64,000 nt of DNA from Sphingomonas sp. KR3-1 (lineage in GTDB: Bacteria > Pseudomonadota > Alphaproteobacteria > Sphingomonadales > Sphingomonadaceae). Shown in pieces: positions 49,399 to 58,304 of the stretch; positions within the stretch are counted from its first letter, which is position 1, and every line of letters begins with the position of its first letter. Made by a program: the position numbers and the translations under genes. The stretch covers positions 1,364,001 through 1,428,000 of the forward strand of contig NZ_JBDZDQ010000001.1 of the NCBI RefSeq assembly GCF_040049295.1, in the 5' to 3' direction. Below the pieces are notes generated by a model that searched no databases, was not told where the DNA came from, and saw nothing but the letters and a program-made list of their open reading frames with translations.

Positions 49399-51113
49399 CA
49401 GTGGCGCGAGACCAGCCGATAGACGCGCGGTGCGTCGCCGGTGCCGGGCACGGGCGCGAGCCAGCCGGGCACCGCGCCGGCGCGCAGGCTCGCGGCCAGG
49501 CTGTGCGGATCGCCGTTCTCCTTCGCGAAACGGTCGAGATCGCCCGAGCAGAAGGCGACATAGTCGATGCCCCAGGCCCGCGCGATCGCTTCCGATTGCG
49601 CGGGCGGGCCCATGAAGAAGTCAGTCATGGCACGATTCCCCCGATTGTTGCGGTGATAGGGTGCCGCCAGCACCGCATGCGGCGTGGCGGCGAGCGCATA
49701 GGCGCCGAGGTCGAGCGGCGCGAGCAGATGGCCGGGCGGCAGCGCGGCGAGCCGGGCGAGGCTCTCGGGCGCGGTGCAGTCGGGCCCGGGCTCCGCCCTG
49801 GGCGGGAACAGCGCCGTGCCGGCGAGCGGATAGAGGATGCCGGTCGCGACGATCCAGGCCGGCGCGAGCAGCAGGAGGCCCCGCGCCCGTGCTGCCGCGA
49901 TCGTCACCGCCAGCGCGGGGGCGGCGAGCAGCGCGCCGGCATAGGCGCCGCGCAGCTGGAAGCAGGTGATCGCCAGCGCCGCCAGCTGGAGCGCGGCGAG
50001 GAGGATCCAGCCGGGCGTGCAACGGCGCCACGCAAGGACGAGGGCGGCCACCAGCCCGGCCAGCGCCAGCCCGGCATAGGCGATGGCATTGGCCGGCGAC
50101 GCACCGAACAGCAGCTGCGCCTCGCCGACCTTGGCGAGCCAGACGCGCGCGAGCAGCGGATCGACGGCGCCATAGGGGCTGAGGCACTGCGGCGCGAGCA
50201 GGAGCACCGCCAGCGCGGCGGCGGCACCGGCAATCGCGGTGGCGACGATCCGCGCCCGGAAGCCCCTCGCCGCGGAAAGATCGAGCAGCGCCAGCCCGAG
50301 CGGCGCGAGCGACGCGCACTGTGCCGCGCGCCACACGATGCCGGTGAAACCGTCACAGGCGGGCACGCCCCAGCCGCTGGTGCGGAAAAGCGCGGCTGCC
50401 CCCGCCAGGGCCAGCGGCAGCGCCATGCCGAAGCCGAACAGCCGCGCCCGGCTGCCGGGCCGGTCGGCCACCCAGAGCAGCACAAGCGCAGCGCCGGCGA
50501 TCGCGAGCAGCGGCAGGGTCTCGAGGCCGATGACCAGCGACGCCGCCGTCGCCAGCGCGGCGACTGCGCCGGCTCGGAAGCTCCCGGGACCGGTTAGCGC
50601 GCGCACCAGCAGCAGGAGCAGCACCATCTGCAGCGCGTGGTGATCGATTCGCCCGGGCAGGAACAGGCTGGTCGCCGGATAGGCCAGTGCGGCGAGCAGG
50701 GTCGCGGTCGCCGCCGGCGCGCCGAGCCGCCGGGCGATGCTGCCGGTCAGCGCCAGCGCGGCGAAGAATTGCAGCGCCGGCCACAGGATCAGCGCGGCCA
50801 ACGTCGCGCCGGAGATGCCGAACCAAGGAGTGAGCGTGACGATCAGCGCCGCGGGAACGAGATCGGGCAGGCGCGACCAGTGCATCTCCAGCCCCGGCGC
50901 CAGGCCGAGCCGGTGCTGGGCGAGGTCGCCGAACGCCTGCCCCGCCAGCCAGTCGCGGATCTGCTGCAGCCGCACCATGTCGTCGGTATCGGGGAGCCGG
51001 AACGCCGCCAGATCGTGCCAGCCGCGCACCGTCCAGGCGACGCTCAGCGCCACGGCCAGCAGCAGCGCGACGCCGAGGTCGCGCCACGCGGGGCGGGGCG
51101 GGCGGAATTCCAT
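49398..51113 (-). CDS. STT3/AglB-like polytopic membrane protein
   Basis: A 571-residue protein with about 12 hydrophobic helices. Its N-terminal loop, DTDDMVRLQQIRDWL (42-56) followed by GLEMHWSRLPDLVP (74-87), and GRIDHHALQ (154-162) parallel the first acidic loop, the HWPP/D segment and the DHH motif of STT3/AglB oligosaccharyltransferases. The WWDYG signature is absent; the C-terminal ~100 residues are soluble. It may glycosylate a lipid or protein, but only the pattern is seen. It opens an operon with two paralogous membrane proteins. Confidence 0.62.
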   Translation of the reverse strand: MEFRPPRPAWRDLGVALLLAVALSVAWTVRGWHDLAAFRLPDTDDMVRLQQIRDWLAGQAFGDLAQHRLGLAPGLEMHWSRLPDLVPAALIVTLTPWFGISGATLAALILWPALQFFAALALTGSIARRLGAPAATATLLAALAYPATSLFLPGRIDHHALQMVLLLLLVRALTGPGSFRAGAVAALATAASLVIGLETLPLLAIAGAALVLLWVADRPGSRARLFGFGMALPLALAGAAALFRTSGWGVPACDGFTGIVWRAAQCASLAPLGLALLDLSAARGFRARIVATAIAGAAAALAVLLLAPQCLSPYGAVDPLLARVWLAKVGEAQLLFGASPANAIAYAGLALAGLVAALVLAWRRCTPGWILLAALQLAALAITCFQLRGAYAGALLAAPALAVTIAAARARGLLLLAPAWIVATGILYPLAGTALFPPRAEPGPDCTAPESLARLAALPPGHLLAPLDLGAYALAATPHAVLAAPYHRNNRGNRAMTDFFMGPPAQSEAIARAWGIDYVAFCSGDLDRFAKENGDPHSLAASLRAGAVPGWLAPVPGTGDAPRVYRLVSRH

Positions 51114-51157
51114 CCGCCCGCGCTAGGGCATCTTGGTTAATCCCGCGTTAGGAGGCG

Positions 51158-51988
51158 CTAGCGCGAAATCACCCAGCGGCCGTCGTGGAAGCGATAGACA
51201 TTGGGTGACAGGCAGCGCTGCCGGCTCGCACAATCCTCGCGCACCGATTGCTTGAACTGCTCGAGCCGAGGTCCGTCGGGCATGCGACCGACAAACACAT
51301 AGTCGTCCGCGACAACGGTGAGGAGAAAATCGGGGCCGGCGGTCTCGGAGACCGCTGCCCAACCCTTGGCATCGGTCAGCAGGCTCGCGAGATAGGGCTG
51401 GTCCTGATAGACGACCACGCCTCGTGCCAGCCTTGCCGGATCGGGCAACGCAGGGAGCTGTGCTCTCGTCTGCCGTAACGCCCGCATCCATGCCTGCTCG
51501 CGGTTCAAGCCGAGTTTGACCAGCGCCTCAGGCGGCACGGTGGAGACGCTATCCGGCGCATTGGAGACGAGCACGGCGAACAAATCGTCGCCAATTGGTT
51601 CAGCAACGTGCGCCGGCACATGCTTCATGTATTCCGCGCTGTGCACCGCAATGCGCAACGAAGCGACGGTCGGCGCCGGCGGCACCGGATTCCGGACGAC
51701 CTTGTCGAGGAACGCGGAGCGCGTCGCGGTGCAGACCTCCACGGAAGCATGTCGACAGAAGCCATAGATGCGGTGGAAGTTGAGCGTGATTTGGGCTCGA
51801 CCGCCCCCCTTGAGCGACACCGACAGCGGATCATCGCGCTGCGTCACTTCGACGCCCGGCAGCCGTTGCTTGATCTGCTCGATCATGTCCGCGACGAAGC
51901 GCTGTTTGTCGCCGACTTGCGCACTGCATCCCGTGATCGAGAGCAATGCGCCACACGCCAGCAAGATCGCTCGCCGTTTCTTCGCCAT
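51158..51988 (-). CDS. Lipoprotein of unknown function (DUF1444-like)
   Basis: A 276-residue lipoprotein. The signal MAKKRRAILLACGALLSITG ends before C21 (lipobox ITGC). After an acidic linker, the region VEVTQRDDPLSVSL, then ITLNFHRIYGFCRH and CTATRSAFLDKVV, resembles DUF1444 (YtpQ-like) proteins, though the match is weak and extra cysteines are present. The end CASRQRCLSPNVYRFHDGRW contains two more cysteines. An SD-like GAGGGGA is about 7 bases before the ATG. The palindrome at 52050-52074 lies about 60-85 bases upstream and may control it. Confidence 0.6.
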   Translation of the reverse strand: MAKKRRAILLACGALLSITGCSAQVGDKQRFVADMIEQIKQRLPGVEVTQRDDPLSVSLKGGGRAQITLNFHRIYGFCRHASVEVCTATRSAFLDKVVRNPVPPAPTVASLRIAVHSAEYMKHVPAHVAEPIGDDLFAVLVSNAPDSVSTVPPEALVKLGLNREQAWMRALRQTRAQLPALPDPARLARGVVVYQDQPYLASLLTDAKGWAAVSETAGPDFLLTVVADDYVFVGRMPDGPRLEQFKQSVREDCASRQRCLSPNVYRFHDGRWVISR

Positions 51989-52049
51989 TCCGTGTCCCCT
52001 CGGTTCGATGAGAACAAAGAGATAACAGAATGAAGTCGAAACGGACGGA

Positions 52050-52074
52050 GACTATGTCCAGTTCGGACATAGTC
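52050..52074. promoter_or_regulatory. Perfect 10-bp-arm palindrome, likely operator
   Basis: GACTATGTCC and GGACATAGTC surround AGTTC, a 25-bp perfect dyad. It lies in the gap between the argG stop and the lipoprotein start, both on the minus strand, 62 bases before the lipoprotein ATG. Arm length and symmetry suggest a repressor site rather than a terminator. Confidence 0.5.
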
Positions 52075-52101
52075 CCGGCGGGCGCACGCGCACCCGCCGG
52101 G
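52074..52101 (-). terminator. GC-rich hairpin after argG
   Basis: CCCGGCGGG and CCCGCCGGG pair over 9 bases around a 10-base loop, 10 bases after the argG stop. There is no T-tract on the minus strand, but its place and strength suit a terminator of argG. Confidence 0.5.
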
Positions 52102-52110
52102 CCCCGAAAA

Positions 52111-53328
52111 TCACAGGTCGCGGCGGCCCAGCAGACGCAGCCGCAGCGCGTTGAGCTTGATGAAGCCGGCGGCGTCGCGCTGGTCATAGGCGCCCTGGTC
52201 GTCCTCGAAGGTCACGACCTTCTCCGAGTACAGGCTGTAGGGCGACTTGCGGCCGGTGACGATCACGCTGCCCTTGTAGAGCTTGAGGCGGACGGTGCCG
52301 GTCACCTTCTCCTGGCTATGGTCGATCGCCGCCTGGAGCATCTCGCGCTCGGGGGCGAACCAGAAGCCGTTGTAGATGAGCTCCGCATAGCGCGGCATCA
52401 GCTCGTCCTTGAGATGGGCGGCGCCGCGATCGAGCGTGATCTGCTCGATGCCGCGATGGGCGAGGTGATAGATGGTGCCGCCCGGCGTCTCGTACATGCC
52501 GCGCGACTTCATGCCGACGAAGCGGTTCTCGACGAGGTCGAGGCGGCCGATGCCGTGCTTGCGGCCGAGCTCGTTGAGCGCGGTGAGCAGCGTGGCGGGC
52601 GACATCGCCTCGCCATTCAGCGCTACGCCGTCGCCGCGCTCGAAATCGATCGTGATGACTTCGGGCTCGTTCGGCGCGTCTTCCGGGTTCACCGTGCGCG
52701 AATAGACGTAATCGGGCACTTCCTCCCACGGATCTTCGAGCACCTTGCCCTCGGACGAGGTGTGGAGAAGGTTCGCGTCGGTCGAGAAGGGCGATTCGCC
52801 GCGCTTGTCCTTGGCGACGGGGATCTGGTGCTTCTCGGCGAACTCGATGAGGCGGGTGCGGCTGGTCAGGTCCCACTCGCGCCACGGCGCGATCACCTTG
52901 ATGTCCGGGTTGAGCGCGTAATAGCCGAGCTCGAAGCGGACCTGGTCATTGCCCTTGCCGGTGGCGCCGTGGCTGACCGCGTCGGCATTGACCAGCTTGG
53001 CGATCTCGATCTGGCGCTTGGCGATCAGCGGCCGCGCGATCGAGGTGCCGAGGAGATACAGGCCCTCATAGAGCGCGTTGGCGCGCATCATCGGGAAGAC
53101 GAAGTCCTTGACGAACTCCTCGCGCACGTCCTCGATGAAGATATGCTCGGGCTTCACGCCGGCCATCTCGGCCTTCTTGCGCGCCGGCTCGAGCTCCTCG
53201 CCCTGGCCGAGATCGGCGGTGAAGGTCACGACCTCGCACTGATATTCCTGCTGGAGCCATTTCAGGATCACGCTGGTGTCCAGCCCGCCCGAATAGGCGA
53301 GGACAACGCGGTTGATCTTGTCTGACAT
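52111..53328 (-). CDS. argG: Argininosuccinate synthase
   Basis: A 405-residue ATP-dependent enzyme that joins citrulline and aspartate in arginine synthesis. The PP-loop [12 protein letters not shown] (residues 11-22) is complete, as are [31 protein letters not shown] and [17 protein letters not shown]. The length matches the type I enzyme. The ATG at 53328 has an SD-like GGAG 5-9 bases upstream. Read alone; the arginine pathway's other genes are not here. Confidence 0.96.
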   Translation of the reverse strand: MSDKINRVVLAYSGGLDTSVILKWLQQEYQCEVVTFTADLGQGEELEPARKKAEMAGVKPEHIFIEDVREEFVKDFVFPMMRANALYEGLYLLGTSIARPLIAKRQIEIAKLVNADAVSHGATGKGNDQVRFELGYYALNPDIKVIAPWREWDLTSRTRLIEFAEKHQIPVAKDKRGESPFSTDANLLHTSSEGKVLEDPWEEVPDYVYSRTVNPEDAPNEPEVITIDFERGDGVALNGEAMSPATLLTALNELGRKHGIGRLDLVENRFVGMKSRGMYETPGGTIYHLAHRGIEQITLDRGAAHLKDELMPRYAELIYNGFWFAPEREMLQAAIDHSQEKVTGTVRLKLYKGSVIVTGRKSPYSLYSEKVVTFEDDQGAYDQRDAAGFIKLNALRLRLLGRRDL

Positions 53329-53447
53329 GGGCGACTCCGGGAACCTTCTGGGAAAACCGGGGCGCTCTAGGGTTCATGTGCCGCTTCCGCAAGTTTTGCG
53401 GCTGGGGCATGCTCGGGCGGCACGATTCGCGAGGGGAAGACGCGCCG

Positions 53448-54314
53448 ATGGGTGCCCTGTTGCCACTGCTCCTCATGGCCGCGACGCCCTGCCCCGCCGG
53501 CGCGCGGATCGCGACCTGGCAGGGCATGACGGTGCGCCGCCGCGAGGCGCCCGAGGGGATGGACGGCGTCACGATCGCCTTTTGCCGGGGCGAGCATCTC
53601 GTCCGCCGGTTCGCGCGGCCCGACGCGCTGCGCTGGACGCGGTTCAAGGCGCTCGACCTGGATGGCGACGGCCGGCCGGAACTGACCAGCACTGCCTGGA
53701 CCGGCGGCGCGCATTGCTGCTTCACCCAACTCGTCTTCCGCGCAGACGGCAGGGATGTGGTGGCGACGCAGCTGAACCAGCAGGATTTCGAAGAGAGCAG
53801 CTGGCGCCGCCTGCCCGGATACCGGCGCCCGGTGCTGCTGCTCTACGATTCCAGCTCGGCCTATGCCTTCGGCGCATTCTCCGAAACCGTCTCGATGCCC
53901 TATGTCGTCGAGATCGGCCCGCAGGGCTTCCGCCTCGCCGCGCCGCTGATGCGCGCACGCGAACCCGGCTGGGGCCCCGCGGCGCTGCGGCACGGGCCGG
54001 CCGCCTGGGCCGAATTCCTGCGCCACAATGGCGGCTATGACACCCGCCTCGCCCGCGTCGAAGCGCCGGAGAAGCGGCTCGCGGCGGTGCAGAAGCTGGC
54101 GACGGACGATCCGGGCGGCGGCGCGCTGCTCCGCGCCGCCGAGGAGCATATCAAGCTCTATTGCTATTATGATGCGCAGTGCGACGTGCCGGGCCTGGTC
54201 CGCGCGATCGAGGGGCCACAGGGCAATGCGCTGGGCGGCTTTCCGGCGCTGGTGAAGACGATGCGCGACTCGAACATCATGAAGTTGCGCCGTGCCCCGA
54301 CGGGCTGGCGCTAG
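53448..54314 (+). CDS. Exported protein with FG-GAP/VCBS-like motif, unknown
   Basis: A 288-residue protein with a short signal peptide (MGALLPLLLMAATPCPAGA). The segment ALDLDGDGRPELTSTAWTGG (about residues 66-85) is like a calcium-binding FG-GAP/VCBS loop, followed by paired cysteines (AHCCFTQLVF). The middle has beta-type sequence, and the C-terminal part (LLRAAEEHIKLYCYYDAQC) is helical with two cysteines. I do not recognise the family. The ATG at 53448 is selected on the signal peptide; a longer frame begins at 53376. Stop lies 8 bases before the broken DUF1801 gene. Confidence 0.6.
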   Translation: MGALLPLLLMAATPCPAGARIATWQGMTVRRREAPEGMDGVTIAFCRGEHLVRRFARPDALRWTRFKALDLDGDGRPELTSTAWTGGAHCCFTQLVFRADGRDVVATQLNQQDFEESSWRRLPGYRRPVLLLYDSSSAYAFGAFSETVSMPYVVEIGPQGFRLAAPLMRAREPGWGPAALRHGPAAWAEFLRHNGGYDTRLARVEAPEKRLAAVQKLATDDPGGGALLRAAEEHIKLYCYYDAQCDVPGLVRAIEGPQGNALGGFPALVKTMRDSNIMKLRRAPTGWR

Positions 54315-54322
54315 GAGGCAGG

Positions 54323-54742
54323 ATGGCCGAGCTCAAGACCAGGGCGACCGAGATCGCAGTGGCGGTCTTCATCGCGGCGGTGCCCGACGAGACGCGGCGC
54401 AAGGATGCCGGAACGCTGTCCGCGATGATGGCCCGGCTGACCGGCGAGGAACCCCGGATGTGGGGGCCGTCGATCATCGGCTTCGGGCGCTATCGCTAGC
54501 GATATGACAGCGGCCGCACCGGCGAGATGTGCCGGATCGGCTTCAGCCCGCGCAAGGCCGAGCTGGTGCTCTATGTCCTCGACGGCAATGCCGACCAGGG
54601 CGAGCTGCTCGGCCGGCTCGGCAAGCACAGAACCGGCAAGGGCTGCCTCTACATCAAGAGGCTCGCCGATGTGGACGCGGAGATGCTCGAGGCGATCGTC
54701 CGCGCCAAGATCGATCGGATGGCTGCCGCCTACCCGGACTGA
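54323..54742 (+). pseudogene. DUF1801 protein interrupted by an in-frame TAG
   Basis: Frame 1 gives 58 residues from MAELKTRATEIAVAVFIAAV to GPSIIGFGRYR, then TAG at 54497-54499, and the same frame continues with YDSGRTGEMCRIGFSPRKAE to AAAYPD. Both halves match one DUF1801 protein of about 139 codons (MWGPSIIGFG; KAELVLYVLDG; GKGCLYIKRLADVD). TAC or similar would be expected where TAG stands. A perfect AGGAGG precedes the ATG by 4-9 bases. Convergent with the CFA gene, overlapping it by 13 bases. Confidence 0.85.
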
Positions 54743-55992
54743 CCCGCCTGGCGGAGTGTCACCTTGTGCGGCTCGCGCAGCTCGCGCTCCTCGTCGAACA
54801 TGTAGTCGCGGGTGAGCGGCAATGCGTCGCGCGAGCGCGAGAATTGCAGCTGGTAGTTGACCAGCCCGCCATATTGGAAGCTGACATGGCAGCCGGCGAG
54901 GTAGAAGCACCACATCCGGTAGAAGCGCTCGTCATAGAGCGCGACGATCGCATCGCGCGCGGCGACGGTGCGCTCGTACCAATGCTTGAGCGTCTCGGCA
55001 TAATGGAGGCGCAGCACCTCCACATCGGTCATGAAGTAGCGCAGCCCCTCATAGCCCTTGGCGATCTCCGAGAGCGCCGGGATATAGCCGCCGGGGAAGA
55101 TGTATTTGAGCGTGAACGCGTCGGTGACGCCCGGCGCGCCCGCCCGGCCGATGGTGTGGAGCAGCATCACGCCCTGCGGCGTCAGCAGCTCGCGCACCTT
55201 GCGGAAGAAGGCGCGGTAGTGCGGCGTGCCGACATGCTCGAACATGCCGACCGAGACGATGCGGTCGAACTGGCCGGTGACGTTGCGATAGTCGATCAGC
55301 TCGAACTTCACCTTGTCGGCGACGCCGGCATCGAGCGCGCGCTGGCGCGCGACCTTGAGCTGCTCTTCCGACAGCGTCACGCCCAGCACCTCGGCGCCGG
55401 TCTTCTCGTGGATGTAGAGCGCCATGCCGCCCCAGCCGCAGCCGATGTCGAGCACCTTCATGCCCGGCTTGAGCGCGAGCTTGGCGACGATATGCGCCTT
55501 CTTGTCGAGCTGGGCCTGCTCGAGGCTGATGCCCGCATCGCTGAAATAGGCGCAGCTGTACTGGCGGTCGGTATCGAGGAAGAGATCGTAGAGCTTGCCC
55601 GACAGGTCATAGTGATGCGCGACGTTCCGCTTCGAGCGGCGCTGCATGTTGATCCGGCCGATGCGGAAGGCGATGGCGTCGAGCGCCTTCTTGAAGCGGC
55701 TCGGCATCAGCACCGAGTCATTGTTCTCCCAGGGATTGTTCGCCGCGAACAGGATCAGCATGTCGAGGATCTCGCCATCCTCGATCACCACATCGCCGTC
55801 CATGAAGGCCTCGGCCGCGCCGAGCGAGGGATCGCGCAGGATCCGGCGGGCTGCGCCCGCGCCGAACCGGATCGTCACCGGCTTGAGCGCCGGATCGGGC
55901 GCTCCGAAAACCGCCTGGGAGCCATCCGCATGGATGACGGTAAGTTGTCCGCGCTTCACTGCGCGTGCGAAAAAACGATCGATCAACGCCAT
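54730..55992 (-). CDS. Cyclopropane-fatty-acyl-phospholipid synthase family methyltransferase
   Basis: A 420-residue SAM-dependent enzyme. Residues about 1-115 are the N-terminal CFA domain; the SAM site is KVLDIGCGWGGMALYIH (179-195), followed by GVTLSEEQLKVA, FDRIVSVGMFEHVG, YFRKVRELLTPQGVMLLHT-like AFFRKVRELLTPQGVMLLH and YIFPGGYIPALSE. NVAHHYDLSGKLYDLFLD is the acyl-chain/entry region. It may add methylene bridges to lipid double bonds, or act on another lipid in this divergent family; it is longer than E. coli Cfa only slightly. The ATG at 55992 is used. Confidence 0.88.
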   Translation of the reverse strand: MALIDRFFARAVKRGQLTVIHADGSQAVFGAPDPALKPVTIRFGAGAARRILRDPSLGAAEAFMDGDVVIEDGEILDMLILFAANNPWENNDSVLMPSRFKKALDAIAFRIGRINMQRRSKRNVAHHYDLSGKLYDLFLDTDRQYSCAYFSDAGISLEQAQLDKKAHIVAKLALKPGMKVLDIGCGWGGMALYIHEKTGAEVLGVTLSEEQLKVARQRALDAGVADKVKFELIDYRNVTGQFDRIVSVGMFEHVGTPHYRAFFRKVRELLTPQGVMLLHTIGRAGAPGVTDAFTLKYIFPGGYIPALSEIAKGYEGLRYFMTDVEVLRLHYAETLKHWYERTVAARDAIVALYDERFYRMWCFYLAGCHVSFQYGGLVNYQLQFSRSRDALPLTRDYMFDEERELREPHKVTLRQAGQSG

Positions 55993-56075
55993 TCAGCCGT
56001 CACCACCTGTACAGCCCCCGGGAACCACACCTTAGGACCGCCCCGGATTTCCGCAATATTTCCGCAGGTGCGAAA

Positions 56076-56813
56076 TCAAATTCCGGCATACCATTCGTAT
56101 CCGGCGATATCCTCCCAGAAGCCGCCCTTGCCGCGGCCGATCCCGGCGAGGCTCGCAACCGCCTCTATCGCCATGACATATTTGGCCTGCTTGTAGCCGA
56201 GCTGACGCTCGACGCGCAGGCGGAGCGGCGCGCCATGCCCGACGCCGAGCGGCGCATCGTTCATCGACCAGGCAAGGATGGTCTGGGGGTGGAAGGCATC
56301 GATCAGGTCGATCGATTCGTAATAGGGGATGCCGTGCGCGCCGAACCGGTCGGCGCAGTGGAAGACAATGTAGCGCGCGCCGTCCTGCAGGCCCGCCAGC
56401 TGGAGCACGCCCTCCAGCCGCGGCCCCTGCCACTTGCCGATCGCGCTCCACCCCTCGACGCAGTCGTGCCGGGTGATCTGGGCGCGTTGCGGGAGCGCGC
56501 GCAGCTGGTCGAGGCCGAGCGAGAGCGGCCTGCGGACCAGCCCGCCGACCTGCAGCCGCCAATCGGCGAAGTTGTTCGCGACCAGCGCGTTGTAGTCGGG
56601 CGTGTCCGGGTTGGCGGTGCCGTTGGTGCGGAAGCGTGGGCTGCGCTGCTCGGGGCGGAACTCGCGCGCCAGCGCAGCGCGGCCGCCGATCGAGCGCTGG
56701 AGGAACTGGTGCGCCTGCTCGGCGCTGAGCAGCAGCTTCGAATCGCTCCACGCGTCGCAGCCCGCGAGCAAGCTCGCGCCGCCGGTAGCGATCAGGCCGC
56801 GCCGCGTGATCAT
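56076..56813 (-). CDS. Molybdopterin-dependent oxidoreductase, sulfite-oxidase fold
   Basis: A 245-residue exported protein. The start ITRRGLIATGGASLLAGC has a twin-arginine-like RR and a lipobox-like AGC (C19), both possible at once. The cofactor-binding cysteine is in ITRHDCVEGWSAIGKW (C118), typical of the sulfite oxidase/MsrP fold, and IAGYEWYAGI ends the chain. The cytochrome b gene overlaps its start (ATGA), so the two form one electron-transfer module as in MsrPQ-like or related pairs. Start is the ATG at 56813; substrate unknown. Confidence 0.82.
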   Translation of the reverse strand: MITRRGLIATGGASLLAGCDAWSDSKLLLSAEQAHQFLQRSIGGRAALAREFRPEQRSPRFRTNGTANPDTPDYNALVANNFADWRLQVGGLVRRPLSLGLDQLRALPQRAQITRHDCVEGWSAIGKWQGPRLEGVLQLAGLQDGARYIVFHCADRFGAHGIPYYESIDLIDAFHPQTILAWSMNDAPLGVGHGAPLRLRVERQLGYKQAKYVMAIEAVASLAGIGRGKGGFWEDIAGYEWYAGI

Positions 56814-57487
56814 TCGGCAGGCACCTGCCACCAGCCGGTGATCATCGAGCGGACCTCGCCCACCGCGCCGGCAAGGATCACCAGCATGAGATGCACCACG
56901 ATGAAGCCGCTGAGCAGCGCCATCGCGATGAAGTGGAGCGAGCGCGCCGATTGCCGCCCGCCGCACAGGTCCGCGATCCACGGCCACATGCCGGGCGACA
57001 GGGCGAGGCCGGTGAAGATCAGCAGCGGCAACAGCACGAACAGCACCAGCGCGTAGCTCGCCTTCTGGAAGAGATTATAGGCCCTGGGATTGGCGGGATC
57101 GTGGAAGCGCATCGCCCAATGCGCCTTGAGGTCCTGGGCGACATGCCCTCGCGTCAGCTCCGCGCGACGGAAGCGCAGGTCGCGCTGGAGGTGGCGGTTG
57201 GCGAGGCTCCAGGCGAGGTAGACCAGCAGCGCGAAGGCCAGCACCAGCGCGAAGAACAAATGCCAGTGCCGCGCGCCGGCCAGGTCATAGTGCGAGGGCA
57301 GCGTCAGCCAGCCGGGCCAGCGCGGCAGCTCGAGCCAGGCATGGTCGAAATTCGCGCCGTAATTGCCCCAATAGAGCCGCGGATGCGCGTTGAAGATCAT
57401 CAGCCCGCTGGGAATCATCACCAGCACCGCGAGCGCATTGAGCCAGTGCCAGATGCGCGTGACCAGCCGGTGGCGATAGACCTGCAT
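56810..57487 (-). CDS. Cytochrome b561-type membrane protein
   Basis: A 225-residue protein with about four or five membrane helices and heme-ligand histidines at LVTRIWHWLNALAV (H14), ARHWHLFFALVL, and HFIAMALLSGFIVVHLMLVI. It fits the di-heme cytochrome b/b6 family that passes electrons to periplasmic molybdoenzymes. It precedes the molybdopterin oxidoreductase gene in transcription and overlaps its start by four bases. Length is that of short b561/Ni-hydrogenase-like cytochromes. Confidence 0.85.
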   Translation of the reverse strand: MQVYRHRLVTRIWHWLNALAVLVMIPSGLMIFNAHPRLYWGNYGANFDHAWLELPRWPGWLTLPSHYDLAGARHWHLFFALVLAFALLVYLAWSLANRHLQRDLRFRRAELTRGHVAQDLKAHWAMRFHDPANPRAYNLFQKASYALVLFVLLPLLIFTGLALSPGMWPWIADLCGGRQSARSLHFIAMALLSGFIVVHLMLVILAGAVGEVRSMITGWWQVPAE

Positions 57488-57504
57488 GCCGCCAGCCTAG
57501 CCGA

Positions 57505-58284
57505 TTATCCGTAGGCGCGCACGAAGAAGACGAGCGTGGTCGCGCCGGTGACCAGCAAGGTCCACAGCCGCACCACGCCGTGCGGCAGCCGCTTGCCGAT
57601 CCGCGCGCCGAGCCAGCCGCCCAGGATCCCGCCGAGCAGCATCGGCAGGCACGCCCACCAGCGCACCATGCCGATCGCGACGAAGACGATCGCCGCCGCG
57701 CCGTTCGCCACTGCGAGCATCAAGGTGCGGATCGAGAAGAGCGAGCGCGGGTCCGCCGCGGCGAGCAGGCCATAGACGGCGGTGGTGATCAGCCCCACCC
57801 CGCCGCCGAAATAGCCGCCATAGATGCCGAGCAGGCTCTGCGCGGTGACCAACGTCTTCGGCCCGATCGTGACGCGCGCGTGCAGCCAGTCGGAAGCGCG
57901 GCGGCCGAACGCCATCACCACGAAGGCGAAGAGCAGCAGCCAGGGGATGATCAGGTCGAATGCGCGGGTCGGCGTGAGCACCAGCAGCGTGCTGCCGACC
58001 AGCCCGCCGGCAAAGGTGATCGCGGCAAGCGCGCGCACCGGCATGCCGCCCACCGGCGCCAGCTCGTCGCGATATTCCCAGGCGCTCGCCCCCGCGCCGG
58101 GCAGCAGCGCGACATTGGAGGTGGCGTTGGCGATGTTCGACGGCAGGCCGAGCGCGATCAGCGCGGGCAGTGTCGCGAAGGTGCCGCCGCCGGCGAGCGC
58201 GTTCATCGCCCCGCCGAGCATGCCCGCGGCGGCGGGGAAGAGGAGAGCGGAGAGGTCGGGCACGCCGCTCCTTCCCGTGCCCAT
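57505..58284 (-). CDS. TSUP-family (TauE/SafE) permease
   Basis: A 259-residue membrane protein with about eight hydrophobic helices; the duplicated family motif appears as AGGGTFATLPALIALGLP...ANATSNVALLPG and YGGYFGGGVGLITTAVYG. Some TSUP proteins export sulfite or sulfonates; here the neighbouring sulfite-oxidase-fold enzyme makes that tempting, but specificity is not shown. ATG at 58284. It lies 17 bases upstream of the cytochrome b gene and in the same direction. Confidence 0.88.
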   Translation of the reverse strand: MGTGRSGVPDLSALLFPAAAGMLGGAMNALAGGGTFATLPALIALGLPSNIANATSNVALLPGAGASAWEYRDELAPVGGMPVRALAAITFAGGLVGSTLLVLTPTRAFDLIIPWLLLFAFVVMAFGRRASDWLHARVTIGPKTLVTAQSLLGIYGGYFGGGVGLITTAVYGLLAAADPRSLFSIRTLMLAVANGAAAIVFVAIGMVRWWACLPMLLGGILGGWLGARIGKRLPHGVVRLWTLLVTGATTLVFFVRAYG

Positions 58285-58304
58285 CCGCGCTTGTCGAGCG
58301 GTTT

